Origin: Brevibacterium sp. JSBI002
GTDB lineage: Bacteria; Actinomycetota; Actinomycetes; Actinomycetales; Brevibacteriaceae
Direction: 5' to 3'
Length of the DNA stretch: 64,000 nucleotides
NCBI RefSeq assembly: GCF_026013965.1
Contig: NZ_CP110341.1
Coordinates: 2,108,001-2,172,000, forward strand
The notes beneath the pieces were generated by a model. That model was given only the letters and a program-made list of their open reading frames with translations, had not been told where the DNA came from and searched no databases. Of this stretch, positions 53,557 through 63,188 are shown one piece after another (the stretch's first letter is position 1; the number at the start of each line of letters is the position of its first letter). Both the position numbers and the translations under genes were made by a program.

Positions 53557-56500
53557 TCAGACGCTCAGGCAGCGGGATCCCAGCAGCGCCTTGAGGTCTC
53601 CGTAGAGGCTCGGGTTCGGGTCGACCCGGATCGACCGGTCGAGACGCATCACCGTCTGCCGCCCCGGCTGGGACAGAGTGATGTGGACATCGGTCTGGCC
53701 CTTGTTGGACTCGAGGATCTGCTTGAGTTTCGTCGCCATCTCCTCGGTCGCCTTCTCCATCGGCATGATGAGGTTGAGCGGCCGATCGTTGGGGTCGGTG
53801 ACATCGGGAATCGTCATCGACATCGCCATCAGCGAGGTCGGACGATCATCGGAGGTGCGGATGCGACCGGTCAGGGAGATCACGAGGTCGGTCGCCAGGA
53901 GGCTCGCCACCGGTTCGTAGGTGTCGCCGAAGAACATCACTTCGATCTCGGCTTCGAGGTCCTCCAAGGTCACGATCGCATAGGGGCGCCCGGAGTTCTT
54001 CGACACCTTGCGGGTGACCTGTGTGATCATTCCGCAGACCTTGATCTGGGATCCGTCATGACGGTGCGACTCCGGATCGACCACCTCGGCGATGGAGGCA
54101 TCGGATTCGGCGGCCAGCACGCCTTCGAGTCCGTTGAGCGGGTGATCGGAGACGTAGAGGCCGATCATGTCGCGCTCGAAGGACAGCTTCTCCTTCTTCT
54201 CCCACTCCGGACGATCGGGAATGGTCACGGAGAAGCCCGGTGAGTCGTCTCCCCCACCGAGTCCGGCGAAGAGGTCGAACTGACCGTTGGCTTCCTGCCT
54301 CTTGATGCCGATGACCGAGTCGACGGCCTCCTCGTGGACTTCGACGAGTGAGCGGCGGCTGTGGCCGAGCGAGTCGAAGCCGCCGGCCTTGATGAGCGAT
54401 TCGATCGTGCGCTTGTTGCACACATGGCTGGGCACCTTGTCGAGGAAGTCCGTGAACGAGGTGTAGGAGCCTTTCTCTCCGCGGGCCTCGACGATGCCCT
54501 CGACGACGTGGGCGCCGACGTTGCGCACCGCTCCCATGCCGAAGCGGATGTCCGTACCGACTGGGGTGAAGTGGAGGGCGGATTCGTTGACGTCCGGAGG
54601 CAGCACGGTGATTCCGAGCCGGCGGCACTCGTTGAGGTAGATCGCGAGCTTGTCCTTGTTGTCACCGACCGAGGTGAGCAGGGCCGCCATGTATTCGGCC
54701 GTGTAATGCGCCTTGAGGTAGGCGGTCCAGTAGGACACGACGCCGTAGGCTGCCGAGTGCGCCTTGTTGAACGCGTAGTCCGAGAACGGCAGCAGGATGT
54801 CCCACAGAGCTTGAGCGGCGGCTTCGGAGAAGCCGCGTTCCTTCATTCCGCCGAAGAAGCCGACCTGCTGCTTGTCGAGCTCGGACTTCTTCTTCTTGCC
54901 CATCGCGCGGCGGAGGATATCGGCCTGGCCCAGCGAGTAGCCGGCGACCTTCTGCGCGATCGCCATCACCTGCTCCTGGTAGATGATGAGGCCGTAGGTG
55001 GTGTCGAGGATCTCTTTGAGCGGCTCCTCGAGCTCCGGGTGGATCGGGGTGACCTCCTGCAGGCCGTTCTTGCGCAGGGCATAGTTCGTATGCGAATCCG
55101 CACCCATCGGACCGGGGCGGTACAGCGCCAGGGTCGCGGAGATATCCTCGAAGTTATCCGGCTTCATCATCCGCAGCAGGGCACGCAGACCGCCGCCGTC
55201 GAGCTGGAACACGCCGAGGGTGTCACCGCGGGTCAGCAGCTCGTACGCCGCCGGATCGTCGAGGGCGAGGTGCTCGAGGTCGAGATCGAAGTCCCGGTTG
55301 GCTTTGATGTTCTCCACCGCGTCGGAGATGATCGTGAGGTTCCGCAGCCCCAGGAAGTCCATCTTGATGAGCCCGAGGCCCTCAGATGTCGGGTAGTCGA
55401 ACTGGGTGATGACCTGACCGTCCTGGAACCGACGCATGATCGGGATGACGTCGATGATCGGGTCCGAGGACATGATGACACCGGCGGCATGGACGCCCCA
55501 CTGACGCTTCAGTCCTTCCAGGCCCTTCGCGGTCTCGAAGGTCTCTCGAGCCTCCGGATCGGTGTCGACGAGTTCGCGGAACTCCCCGGCTTCCTTGTAC
55601 CGCTTGGACTCCGGGTCCTCGATGTCCTTGAGCGGAATATCCTTGGCCATCTCTGCCGGCGGCAGCGCCTTCGTCAGCCGCTCACCCATCGAGAAGGGTT
55701 TGCCGAGCACACGTGCGGAGTCCTTCAGCGCCATCTTCGTCTTGATCGTGCCGTAGGTGACGATCATCGCCACACGCTCATCGCCGTACTTCTCGGTCAC
55801 ATAGTCGATGACCTCGCTGCGGCGACGATCATCGAAGTCGACGTCGAAGTCGGGCATGGACACACGGTCCGGGTTGAGGAAGCGCTCGAAGAAGAGTCCG
55901 TGCTGCAGCGGATCGAGGTCGGTGATGCGCATGGCGTAGGCGACCATGGAGCCGGCTCCCGAACCACGGCCGGGTCCGACGCGGATGCCGTTGTCCTTCG
56001 ACCAGTTGATGAAGTCGGCGACGACGAGGAAGTAGCCGGGGAAGCCCATCGAGATGATGATGTCGAGTTCGTAGTCGGCCTGCCGGCGGACGTCGTCGGG
56101 AACGCCGTTCGGGTACCGGTAGTCGAGCCCCTTCGCGACTTCCTTGATCAGCCACGAAGTCTCGTCCTCACCGGGAGGGCACGGGAACTTCGGCATGTAG
56201 TTCGCCGAGGTGTCGAAGGAGACTTCGCACTTCTCGGCGATTTCGAGGGTGTTGTCGCAGGCTTCGGGGAATTCCTTGAACAGGGTCCGCATCTCTGCGG
56301 GGGTCTTGAGGTAGTAGCCGGAGCCGGAGAAGGCGAATCGCGAACCGCCCTGATCGTAGGTGGGTTCGATGAGCTTGGAGCCGGACTGGATGGCCAGCAG
56401 CGCTTCGTGCGCCTTCGCATCTGATTCGTGCGTGTAGTGGAGGTCGTTGGTGGCGACCAGCGGAATGTCGAGTTCCTTCGACAGCCGGATGAGGTCCTTC

Positions 56501-57114
56501 GTCACTCGCTTCTCGATGGACAGACCGTGGTCCATGAGTTCGACGTAGTAGTTGTCCTTGCCGAAGATCTCACGGTATTTCCCGGCGGCCGCCTTGGCCT
56601 CTTCGTACTGTCCCAGGCGCAGCCGCACCTGCACCTCTCCCGACGGGCAGCCGGTGGTGCCGAGGAGTCCGTCGGAGTAGTTCTCGAGCAGATCCTGGTC
56701 AAGTCGGGGCCATTTCGCCGTCACCGAGTCCAGGGAGGCATACGACGATGCCTTGAACAGGTTGCGCATACCCGTGTTGTTCCGTGACAGCAGGGTCATG
56801 TGCGTGTAGAGACCACCGCCGGACAGGTCGTCGCTCTTCTGCGATTCGTCGGTGCGCCACTTCACGCGGGTCTTGTCCCGGCGATCCGTGCCGGGAGTGA
56901 CATAGGCTTCGACGCCGATGATGGGTTTGATTCCGGCGGCTGTCGCCTGCGACCAGAAGTCGAAGGCGCCGAACAGGTATCCGTGGTCGGTCGTGGCGAT
57001 CGCGGACATCCCCGATGCCTTCGTCGCCGCCATCAGATCGGCGAGGCGGGCCGCACCGTCCAACATGGAGTATTCGGTATGGACGTGGAGGTGGACGAAG
57101 TCCTCGTTCGGCAC
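53557..57114 (-). CDS. dnaE: DNA polymerase III alpha subunit (DnaE1)
   Basis: This is the 1185-residue replicative polymerase. The N-terminal PHP domain FVHLHVHTEYSMLDG retains the metal-binding His residues used for proofreading in actinobacterial DnaE1. The catalytic aspartates lie in PDFDVDFDDRRR, with the preceding GPGRGSGAGSMVAYAM loop. A helix-hairpin-helix and a C-terminal OB domain (KVCGMITQVTRKVSKNSGRPYAIVTLED, last 200 residues) bind DNA and the clamp. It is expressed alone or with hisD/nrdR downstream; the gap to hisD is 72 nt. Confidence 0.97.
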   Translation of the reverse strand: MPNEDFVHLHVHTEYSMLDGAARLADLMAATKASGMSAIATTDHGYLFGAFDFWSQATAAGIKPIIGVEAYVTPGTDRRDKTRVKWRTDESQKSDDLSGGGLYTHMTLLSRNNTGMRNLFKASSYASLDSVTAKWPRLDQDLLENYSDGLLGTTGCPSGEVQVRLRLGQYEEAKAAAGKYREIFGKDNYYVELMDHGLSIEKRVTKDLIRLSKELDIPLVATNDLHYTHESDAKAHEALLAIQSGSKLIEPTYDQGGSRFAFSGSGYYLKTPAEMRTLFKEFPEACDNTLEIAEKCEVSFDTSANYMPKFPCPPGEDETSWLIKEVAKGLDYRYPNGVPDDVRRQADYELDIIISMGFPGYFLVVADFINWSKDNGIRVGPGRGSGAGSMVAYAMRITDLDPLQHGLFFERFLNPDRVSMPDFDVDFDDRRRSEVIDYVTEKYGDERVAMIVTYGTIKTKMALKDSARVLGKPFSMGERLTKALPPAEMAKDIPLKDIEDPESKRYKEAGEFRELVDTDPEARETFETAKGLEGLKRQWGVHAAGVIMSSDPIIDVIPIMRRFQDGQVITQFDYPTSEGLGLIKMDFLGLRNLTIISDAVENIKANRDFDLDLEHLALDDPAAYELLTRGDTLGVFQLDGGGLRALLRMMKPDNFEDISATLALYRPGPMGADSHTNYALRKNGLQEVTPIHPELEEPLKEILDTTYGLIIYQEQVMAIAQKVAGYSLGQADILRRAMGKKKKSELDKQQVGFFGGMKERGFSEAAAQALWDILLPFSDYAFNKAHSAAYGVVSYWTAYLKAHYTAEYMAALLTSVGDNKDKLAIYLNECRRLGITVLPPDVNESALHFTPVGTDIRFGMGAVRNVGAHVVEGIVEARGEKGSYTSFTDFLDKVPSHVCNKRTIESLIKAGGFDSLGHSRRSLVEVHEEAVDSVIGIKRQEANGQFDLFAGLGGGDDSPGFSVTIPDRPEWEKKEKLSFERDMIGLYVSDHPLNGLEGVLAAESDASIAEVVDPESHRHDGSQIKVCGMITQVTRKVSKNSGRPYAIVTLEDLEAEIEVMFFGDTYEPVASLLATDLVISLTGRIRTSDDRPTSLMAMSMTIPDVTDPNDRPLNLIMPMEKATEEMATKLKQILESNKGQTDVHITLSQPGRQTVMRLDRSIRVDPNPSLYGDLKALLGSRCLSV

Positions 57115-57305
57115 TGGGCGCCGCCTTCCTGAAGTTGCCGGTGTTGCCGTTCCAGCTTAGTCCATCGGCACCCGCGGCGAGGGGTCCCGAGACTGTTGTT
57201 CCTGGCACTTCACGACGAGCCTCAGGTTTGCGCAGGTCCCCTCGGCGCGGCGCTCAGCAGTCAGTCTCCGACACCGTCGGGCAGCGGCAGCGCGCGGGCG
57301 CGGCG

Positions 57306-58229
57306 TCAGTTCGGCCGGATGCGGTCGAGCGCGGTCTGCAGGTCCTCGGGGTACCCGCTTTCGAATTCGACCCACTTCTGCGTGTCGGGGTGGTGGAAGC
57401 CGAGTTTGACTGCATGCAGCCATTGGCGTTCCAGACCGAGTTCCTTCGCCAGCACCGGATCGGCGCCGTAGGGCAGGTCGCCGACGCACGGGTGTTTGGT
57501 AGCGGAGAAGTGGACGCGGATCTGGTGGGTGCGTCCGGTCTCCAGGTGGACCTCGACGAGCGCGGCACGGCGGTGGGCTTCGATCACCTCGTAGTGGGTG
57601 ATCGCGTTCTTGCCTTCGGTGCGCACCGCGTAGAGTCCATCGTGTTTGGGGTGTCGGGCGATCGGGGCGTCGATGGTGCCGAGCACTGGATCGGGCAGAC
57701 CTTGTACGACCGCATGGTAGGTCTTCTCCACCGTGCGTTCCTTGAATGCGCGTTTGAGCACGCTGTAGGCGTATTCGCGCTTCGCCACGACCATGAGCCC
57801 CGAAGTTCCGACGTCGAGTCGCTGCACGATGCCCTGACGTTCGGGGGCGCCGGAAGTCGCGATGCGGAATCCCGCGGCGGCGAGCCCGCCGACGACGGTG
57901 CGTCCGGTCCAGCCGAGAGCCGGGTGTGCTGCCACACCGACGGGCTTGTCGACGACGACGAATGCGTCTTCGTCGTGGACGATGCGCATTCCCGGCACGG
58001 GGTCGGGAACGACCTCCAGAGGCTTCTTCGGTTCGGGCATCATGATGTCGAGCCGTTCGCCGGCGATGACGCGATCGGACTTGATGACCGGACGCCCGGA
58101 CATCTCCACTCCCCCGTCGGCACAGATGTCGGCGGCGGCGGTTCGGGAGAGGCCGAGCAGCTTCGACATCGCAGCGTCCACGCGCTGACCGTCGAGTCCC
58201 TCAGGGACGAGGATGGAGCGTTCAGTCAT
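57306..58229 (-). CDS. rluD: RluA/RluD-family pseudouridine synthase
   Basis: This is a 307-residue protein. An S4 RNA-binding domain forms residues 10-70 (GQRVDAAMSKLLGLSRTAA). The catalytic domain has QRLDVGTSGLMVVAK, where the catalytic Asp follows QRL in place of the usual HRL. GRTHQIRVHFSA and GDLPYGAD are also present. It converts uridines to pseudouridine, probably in 23S rRNA. Its start overlaps the lspA end by 8 nt, the common actinobacterial order. Confidence 0.92.
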   Translation of the reverse strand: MTERSILVPEGLDGQRVDAAMSKLLGLSRTAAADICADGGVEMSGRPVIKSDRVIAGERLDIMMPEPKKPLEVVPDPVPGMRIVHDEDAFVVVDKPVGVAAHPALGWTGRTVVGGLAAAGFRIATSGAPERQGIVQRLDVGTSGLMVVAKREYAYSVLKRAFKERTVEKTYHAVVQGLPDPVLGTIDAPIARHPKHDGLYAVRTEGKNAITHYEVIEAHRRAALVEVHLETGRTHQIRVHFSATKHPCVGDLPYGADPVLAKELGLERQWLHAVKLGFHHPDTQKWVEFESGYPEDLQTALDRIRPN

Positions 58230-58767
58230 GAGAGTCCTCTTTCACGCGGGTGGAGTCCGATCCGTCGATGTCGATGCCTCTGAGGCTGACGATGACCAAG
58301 GTCACTGCGGCGGCGGAGATCGCGATGTCCGCGACGTTGCAGATGAACAGCGACAGATCGATGAAGTCGACGACGGCTCCGTGCAGGAATGAGGGTTCAC
58401 GGAAGAGCCTGTCGACGAGGTTGCCGAAGAGTCCGCCCAAAAGCAGACCGAGACCGATCGCCCAGGCTCTCGATCCGAGCTTGCGCGAGATCACGAGGAT
58501 CGCCACGAAGACGCCGATGGCGATGATCGGGAAGATCCACGTCACGCTCGACCCGAGACCGAGAGCGGCTCCGGGATTGCGGTAGAAGGTGAATCCGGCC
58601 AGCGATCCGATCACAGCAACCGGAGGTTGGTCTTCAAGGAGACTTACGGCGAGGAATTTGGTGAACTGATCGATCACGAGCACGACTGCCGCGATTGTGA
58701 ACAGCAGGGCCATCATGGCGGCGCGAGGTCGTTTCACCCGTGAGGCAGGATCGTTCATTTGGTTCAT
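58222..58767 (-). CDS. lspA: Lipoprotein signal peptidase II
   Basis: This 181-residue protein has four membrane helices. It cleaves prolipoproteins in front of the lipidated Cys. The catalytic Asp residues lie in GNLVDRLF, VVDFIDL and CNVADIAI, where the usual FN(V)AD is CNVAD. YRNPGAALGL is also typical. It would process the lipoproteins of this window (YdhK, CueP, amidase). The start may be ATG 58767 or ATG 58758. It is followed by rluD. Confidence 0.95.
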   Translation of the reverse strand: MNQMNDPASRVKRPRAAMMALLFTIAAVVLVIDQFTKFLAVSLLEDQPPVAVIGSLAGFTFYRNPGAALGLGSSVTWIFPIIAIGVFVAILVISRKLGSRAWAIGLGLLLGGLFGNLVDRLFREPSFLHGAVVDFIDLSLFICNVADIAISAAAVTLVIVSLRGIDIDGSDSTRVKEDSHD

Positions 58768-58830
58768 TCTAGACCACCGCCGAGGCTGCGGGATTCAACC
58801 GCCCGACGATGCAGTGTCCGAACACGACGG

Positions 58831-58861
58831 AGGCCCGGGTACTCCGCAGAGTTCCCGGACC
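58831..58861 (-). terminator. Imperfect hairpin after wag31
   Basis: AGG-CCGGG-ACTC and GAGT-CCCGG-CCT arms around CGCA, with single-base bulges, 22 nt past the wag31 stop. Confidence 0.55.
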
Positions 58862-58882
58862 TCGGTCGGTGATGCGCTGAGA

Positions 58883-59677
58883 TCAGAGCTTGTGGTTCGA
58901 GGAACCGCCCAGTGGGCCGTTTCCGTCGAGGGTCTCCGGAGCCAGGCTCGTGGAGTTCTCGAGGTCACGCAGCTGATCGTTGAGGTAGCTCTTGAGTCGA
59001 GTGCGGTACTGGCGCTCGAAGTTCGAGAGCTGGTCGATCGAGCGCTCGAGGGTCGACTTCTGCGATTCGAGGGTCGACAGCGTTTCGTCGCGCTTGGCTT
59101 CGGCCTTGCCGACGATGTCGGCGGCTTCCTTCTCGGCGCCCTTGATGAGCTCGTCGCGCTTGCGCTCACCTTCGGCAACATGCTCGTCGTGGACGCGCTG
59201 GGCCAGAGCGATGAGACCATGAGCGTCTCCGTCGCCGCCGACCGCGGCAGCACCGAGACCGGCACCCGCGGCTCCACCGGCGGCCATCGCTGGTGCAGCG
59301 GAGTTGTCCTGGGGTGCGGGAGCGGCTTCCTTGACGACCGGTGCCGGGGTCTCTTCGACCGGTGCCGGAGCGGCAGGCGCCTCGGCCGGAGCCGGAGCCT
59401 CTTCCTTCTCTTCGGGAGCAGCAACAGCGGCAGGCATCGCCTGAGTAGCGTCGATGTCCTGTGCCGGTGCGGCGGAGGCGCCGCCGGCTTCGAGTTCCTT
59501 CACGCGCTGTTCGGCGGTGGAGAGCTTCTGACGCAGTTCGTCGTTCTCCTGATAGAGACGGCGAATCTCAACGACGACCTCATCAAGGAAATCGTCGACT
59601 TCGTCCTGGTCGTACCCGTCGCGGAACTTCACATGCTGGAACCGCTTGTTTACTACGTCTTCAGGCGTGAGCGCCAT
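58883..59677 (-). CDS. wag31: DivIVA/Wag31 polar growth protein
   Basis: This is a 264-residue protein. The N-terminal DivIVA lipid-binding domain reads MALTPEDVVNKRFQHVKFRDGYDQDEVDDFLDEV. A Pro/Ala/Glu-rich insert of about 100 residues (about 68-165) separates it from a long C-terminal coiled coil (ALAQRVHDEHVAEGERKRDEL onward). It marks curved membrane and recruits the wall-synthesis machinery at cell poles in actinobacteria. It is the last gene in the division cluster. It lies about 300 nt after yggT and probably has its own promoter. Confidence 0.96.
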   Translation of the reverse strand: MALTPEDVVNKRFQHVKFRDGYDQDEVDDFLDEVVVEIRRLYQENDELRQKLSTAEQRVKELEAGGASAAPAQDIDATQAMPAAVAAPEEKEEAPAPAEAPAAPAPVEETPAPVVKEAAPAPQDNSAAPAMAAGGAAGAGLGAAAVGGDGDAHGLIALAQRVHDEHVAEGERKRDELIKGAEKEAADIVGKAEAKRDETLSTLESQKSTLERSIDQLSNFERQYRTRLKSYLNDQLRDLENSTSLAPETLDGNGPLGGSSNHKL

Positions 59678-59874
59678 GAGGTCACCTTCGGTCGATCTAC
59701 ATTCATTACGCTGCCGCCCAGAAGGACGGCTTCAACGTCACATTAGCGTAACACCTGCAGTTTTGTCCCGCAGTAATGGCGTGTCTCGCATTCAATGACG
59801 AAGTCTTCCGCGTTCGAGGCTAACAACTCGAGCGCACTGACAGCCAATTCCGGTGAGCATATTCACCATTATCC

Positions 59875-59896
59875 GGTATTCGATCAATCGAATACC
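59875..59896. promoter_or_regulatory. 22-nt near-palindrome, possible operator upstream of wag31
   Basis: Perfect 10-bp arms separated by 2 nt. The AT-rich arms contrast with the GC-rich surroundings. The length and symmetry fit a dimeric regulator site. Confidence 0.4.
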
Positions 59897-59940
59897 CTTC
59901 ATCGACCGGCACATTCTTCACGCCGTTCCCCATATCCATT

Positions 59941-59970
59941 CACAGTGGTTCTGCAGCGGAGAACACTGTG
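59941..59970 (-). terminator. Probable yggT terminator
   Basis: CACAGT-GTTCT and AGAAC-ACTGTG arms with one bulge, 11 nt beyond the yggT stop. Confidence 0.6.
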
Positions 59971-59980
59971 ATGGCGGGTA

Positions 59981-60280
59981 TCAGGCGGTGGTATGCGAAA
60001 GGTTGAAGAACACCGACGCGATGATCTGGATGCCGATGAGCAGGACGATGAATCCCAGGTCGAGCGACACCTGTCCCAGACGGAGCGGCGGAATGATCTT
60101 GCGCAGCAGCTTCAGCGGCGGATCGGTGAGTGTGTACACGATCTCGGCGAGGACGAGGAGGAACCCCGTGGGCCTCCAATCGCGGGAGAACACCTGGACC
60201 AGATCGAGCACGACTCGCGCCAGGAGCACGTAGACGTAGAGGCTCAGTGCAGTACCGAGGATGTAGAAGATGATGGCCAC
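59981..60280 (-). CDS. YggT-family membrane protein
   Basis: This 99-residue protein has two helices (about 4-25 and 70-95) and the family signature WRPTGFLLVLAEIVYTLTDPPLKLLRKIIPP between them. YggT proteins accompany sepF and divIVA and may take part in division or ion homeostasis; the mechanism is unknown. It is in the division cluster, 94 nt after sepF. Confidence 0.92.
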   Translation of the reverse strand: MAIIFYILGTALSLYVYVLLARVVLDLVQVFSRDWRPTGFLLVLAEIVYTLTDPPLKLLRKIIPPLRLGQVSLDLGFIVLLIGIQIIASVFFNLSHTTA

Positions 60281-60374
60281 GTGGGTCCCCCGCGCCTTTC
60301 GTTGTTGCTTGAGTTCTGAGGCTTCAGCCTATCGGCTCCAGCTGAGGACGAGTTGAGAGATTCCTCCAGCGCAC

Positions 60375-60893
60375 TCAGCTCTGGTTGAAGAAGCTGGCCT
60401 GAGTATCCGAATCGGCTTCGCTCTCGCCGGCGACTTCGATGTTCTCGGGGGTGAGCAGGAAGACCTTGTTCGTCACGCGCTCGATCGACCCGTGGAGGCC
60501 GAAGATGAGACCGGCGGAGAAGTCGACGAGGCGCTTGGAGTTGTTCTCGTCCATCTCCGAGAGGTTCATGATCACAGGGGTGCCCTCACGGAAGGCGGCA
60601 CCGATGACCATGGCGTCGTTGTAGCTGCGGGGGTGGATGGTCCTGATGCGGTTCATTGAGGTTCCTGGCGCCGGGGTGTCTACGGGACGGATCGGTGACG
60701 GGTGGATCGGTGTCACCGGAGCCGGAGTCCGTTCCTCGGCTGCGGCCGGTTCGTCGTACTGGTCGTCCTCGTCGAAGGTCTCGACGACCTCGCGATCCCG
60801 GCGGGCGGGTTCACGACGGTCGGTGTGCTGGGTGGTCTCGTCCTCTTCTTCGACGAAACCCAGGTATTCCAGCGTCTTCTTGATTGCTGACAT
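60375..60893 (-). CDS. sepF: Cell division protein SepF
   Basis: This is a 172-residue protein. An N-terminal amphipathic helix (MSAIKKTLEYLGFVEE) binds membrane. An acidic/Pro-rich linker follows. The C-terminal SepF core starts about residue 82 (TIHPRSYNDAMVIGAAFREGTPVIMNLSEMD, SAGLIFGLHGSIERVTNKVFLLTP). It anchors FtsZ to the membrane in actinobacteria, which lack FtsA. It lies 78 nt after the pgeF stop. Confidence 0.96.
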   Translation of the reverse strand: MSAIKKTLEYLGFVEEEDETTQHTDRREPARRDREVVETFDEDDQYDEPAAAEERTPAPVTPIHPSPIRPVDTPAPGTSMNRIRTIHPRSYNDAMVIGAAFREGTPVIMNLSEMDENNSKRLVDFSAGLIFGLHGSIERVTNKVFLLTPENIEVAGESEADSDTQASFFNQS

Positions 60894-60971
60894 GTCTAAA
60901 GCTCCTCGGACTTCGGCACTTGCTCACCTGTCGCCCAAACTATCGCACGCGAGCATCTGGGCCGGTGAGTC

Positions 60972-61729
60972 CTATGGGTGTGTCGCAGTGTTTTCTTCCT
61001 GCAGCCAGATGATCCCTGCGAAACGGCCCGTGCGCTTCTGCCTGCGGTAGGAGTAGAGGTCCTCGGATTCCTTCGTGCAGGTGCGCGAGAAATGATCGAT
61101 GGTCACATCGTTCCGGCGCAGCTGTTCGGCCACGGCCCCGGCGACGTCGAGCGCCGGTGTTCCGGTCACCGACACCGAGGCGGCTGTCGGCTCGATCGCC
61201 GCGACCTCGCTCCTCAGCTCGGCTGGGACTTCATAGCAGCGCGGACACACCGAGGGACCGATGACCGCGTGGATGTCCCGTGCACCGGCGTCGTGCATCG
61301 CAGCCACCGTTCTGCCGACGATTCCTGCGGCCATTCCCGGGCGCCCGCGTGGACGGCGGCGATGACTCCGGCGTCGGCATCGGCGAGCATGACCGGGGTG
61401 CAGTCGGCGACCATGATCGCCAGTCCGAGTCCCGGGACGGTCGTCAGCTGGGCATCGGCCTCCACCGGAGTGTGCCGCAGCTGTGCTTCGTCGTCGATGA
61501 TGTGCACATCGGTGCCGTGGACTTGGGAGACGAACGAGAGCCGCTCGCCGCTCAGGCCGATGACCTGAGCGAGAGCGGCTCGGTTGGCTGCGACGAGTTC
61601 GTCATCGTCTCCGACGTGGCGGGCGAGGTTGAACGAGGAGAAGTCCCCGCTCGAGTATCCGCCGTGCCGGTCGGTGAAGGCGATGTGGGCGGTGCGCCCG
61701 CCCGGGATGACGAACCTCGAGCGCAGCAT
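60972..61729 (-). pseudogene. pgeF: PgeF/YfiH-type peptidoglycan-editing multicopper-like oxidase, frameshifted
   Basis: The expected protein is 252 residues. LSFVSQVHGTDVHII (zinc/copper His), MVADCTPVMLADADAGVIAAVHAG and the C-terminal GPSVCPRCYEVP are present. The frame breaks near 61337-61346 between VHAG and the following MAAGIVGRTVAAM. One extra C/G would restore HAGRPGMAAGIV. It is placed directly after ftsZ (1 nt), a standard location. A single-base loss in a G/C run suggests a sequence error. The enzyme family is linked to removal of misincorporated serine from cell-wall precursors. Confidence 0.85.
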
Positions 61730-61730
61730 A

Positions 61731-62918
61731 TTACTTGAGGAAGTCCGGGATATCGAGGTCGGAGTCGAAGTTCGAGCTGCTGCGTTCGCCCGGCAGCGAA
61801 GCGGGAATCTGGTGTTCCTCGCTGCGGCGCGGGGCAGGTGCAGGCTCGTCGGCTTCGGGGGCCTCGGGCTCGGATTCGGCGATGACGGGCGACTCGGATT
61901 CGGTCTCGGCCGGAGCGGCGGCCGGAATCGGCGCGGGGATCTGGTCGGATCCGGCGACCTCCGCATTCGGGGAGGTGTTGTCGAATCCGGCGGCGATGAC
62001 GGTCACTCGGCATTCGTCGCCGATGTTGTCGTCGATGACGGCGCCGAAGATGATGTTCGCCTCGGGGTGCGCCGCTTCCTGGACCAGGCGTGCGGCCTCG
62101 TTGACCTCGAAGAGCCCGAGGTCGCCGCCGCCGGTGATGCAGAAGAGCACTCCGTGGGCGCCGTCGATGCTGGCTTCCAGCAGCGGGGACGCGATCGCAG
62201 ATTCGGCGGCCTGCACGGCACGGTCGTCGCCGGTTGCCGCACCGATGCCCATGAGCGCGGTCCCGGCATCCTGCATGACCGACTTGACGTCGGCGAAGTC
62301 GAGGTTGATCAGACCCGGGACCGAGATGAGGTCGGTGATGCCCTGGACACCGGAGCGCAGGACCTCATCGGCGGAGCGGAATGCTTCGACGACGGAGACG
62401 CTGCGATCGGAGATCGAGAGCAGACGGTCGTTGGGGATGACGATGAGGGTGTCGACCTCTTCGCGCAGCGCCGCGATTCCGGCTTCTGCCTGCGCGGAAC
62501 GACGGCGTCCCTCGAAGGTGAAGGGGCGGGTCACGACGCCGATGGTCAGAGCGCCGAGCGACCGGGCCACGCGGGCCACGACCGGGGCGGCACCGGTTCC
62601 CGTGCCGCCGCCTTCGCCGGCGGTGACGAAGACCATGTCCGCGCCCTCGAGGGCGTCGCGGATGGCGTCCTCGGAGGATTCGGCGGCCTTCTTGCCGATC
62701 TCCGGATCTGCGCCGGCGCCGAGGCCTCGGGTCTGGTCACGGCCGATCTCGAGCTTGACATCGGCGTCGGAAAGGACGAGAGCCTGCGCGTCGGTGTTGA
62801 TCGCGATGAACTCCACGCCGCGCAGGCCGACGTCGATCATCCTCTGTACAGCGTTGACACCGCCGCCGCCGGTTCCGGCAACTTTGATGTCCGCTCCGGA
62901 TTGTGGGAATTCAGCCAA
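61731..62918 (-). CDS. ftsZ: Cell division protein FtsZ
   Basis: This 395-residue tubulin homologue forms the Z ring. GTP motifs: [11 protein letters not shown] (about 22), [15 protein letters not shown] (about 101), and the T7 loop [11 protein letters not shown] with catalytic Asp. A long disordered linker rich in Pro/Glu/Ala ends with the conserved tail DLDIPDFLK, which binds SepF and partners. The start is TTG at 62918, 6 nt after GAGGA. No ATG or GTG is available before the conserved [10 protein letters not shown]. The pgeF gene follows 1 nt downstream. Confidence 0.97.
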   Translation of the reverse strand: MAEFPQSGADIKVAGTGGGGVNAVQRMIDVGLRGVEFIAINTDAQALVLSDADVKLEIGRDQTRGLGAGADPEIGKKAAESSEDAIRDALEGADMVFVTAGEGGGTGTGAAPVVARVARSLGALTIGVVTRPFTFEGRRRSAQAEAGIAALREEVDTLIVIPNDRLLSISDRSVSVVEAFRSADEVLRSGVQGITDLISVPGLINLDFADVKSVMQDAGTALMGIGAATGDDRAVQAAESAIASPLLEASIDGAHGVLFCITGGGDLGLFEVNEAARLVQEAAHPEANIIFGAVIDDNIGDECRVTVIAAGFDNTSPNAEVAGSDQIPAPIPAAAPAETESESPVIAESEPEAPEADEPAPAPRRSEEHQIPASLPGERSSSNFDSDLDIPDFLK

Positions 62919-63188
62919 GTCGGTTCCTCGTCTCAAGCGCTTGCGCTCCGCAGGGTCTGCGTGCGCATTCGGTCTGTGTTCTCTGCCCTGAGGCTATTGG
63001 GCGGGGCAATCTCACTGCAACCATTCTCGCCGGAGTGTCGGGGTTCGGCCAAACTTCACACCCGGTGTGTCGGGGCCAAACGGAGGCAATCGCGGCGGCT
63101 GGACCGTACAGGGCAGCTCACGGCGGCCCGGACCGGTCGCGGCGGAGTGTTCGAGACCGGTTCGGGCCGACGACTGGTCGGGCGGATC

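Larger units (their letters stand above)
59678..59980. other. Intergenic region between yggT and wag31
   Basis: No gene is present. It holds a hairpin after yggT (59941-59970) and a striking 22-nt inverted repeat, GGTATTCGAT-CA-ATCGAATACC at 59875-59896, about 200 nt upstream of wag31. The wag31 promoter should lie here, but I cannot fix its boxes. Confidence 0.6.

Noticed and set aside
54361..56424. 687-codon plus-strand open frame inside dnaE
   Set aside because: Antisense shadow of the polymerase gene.
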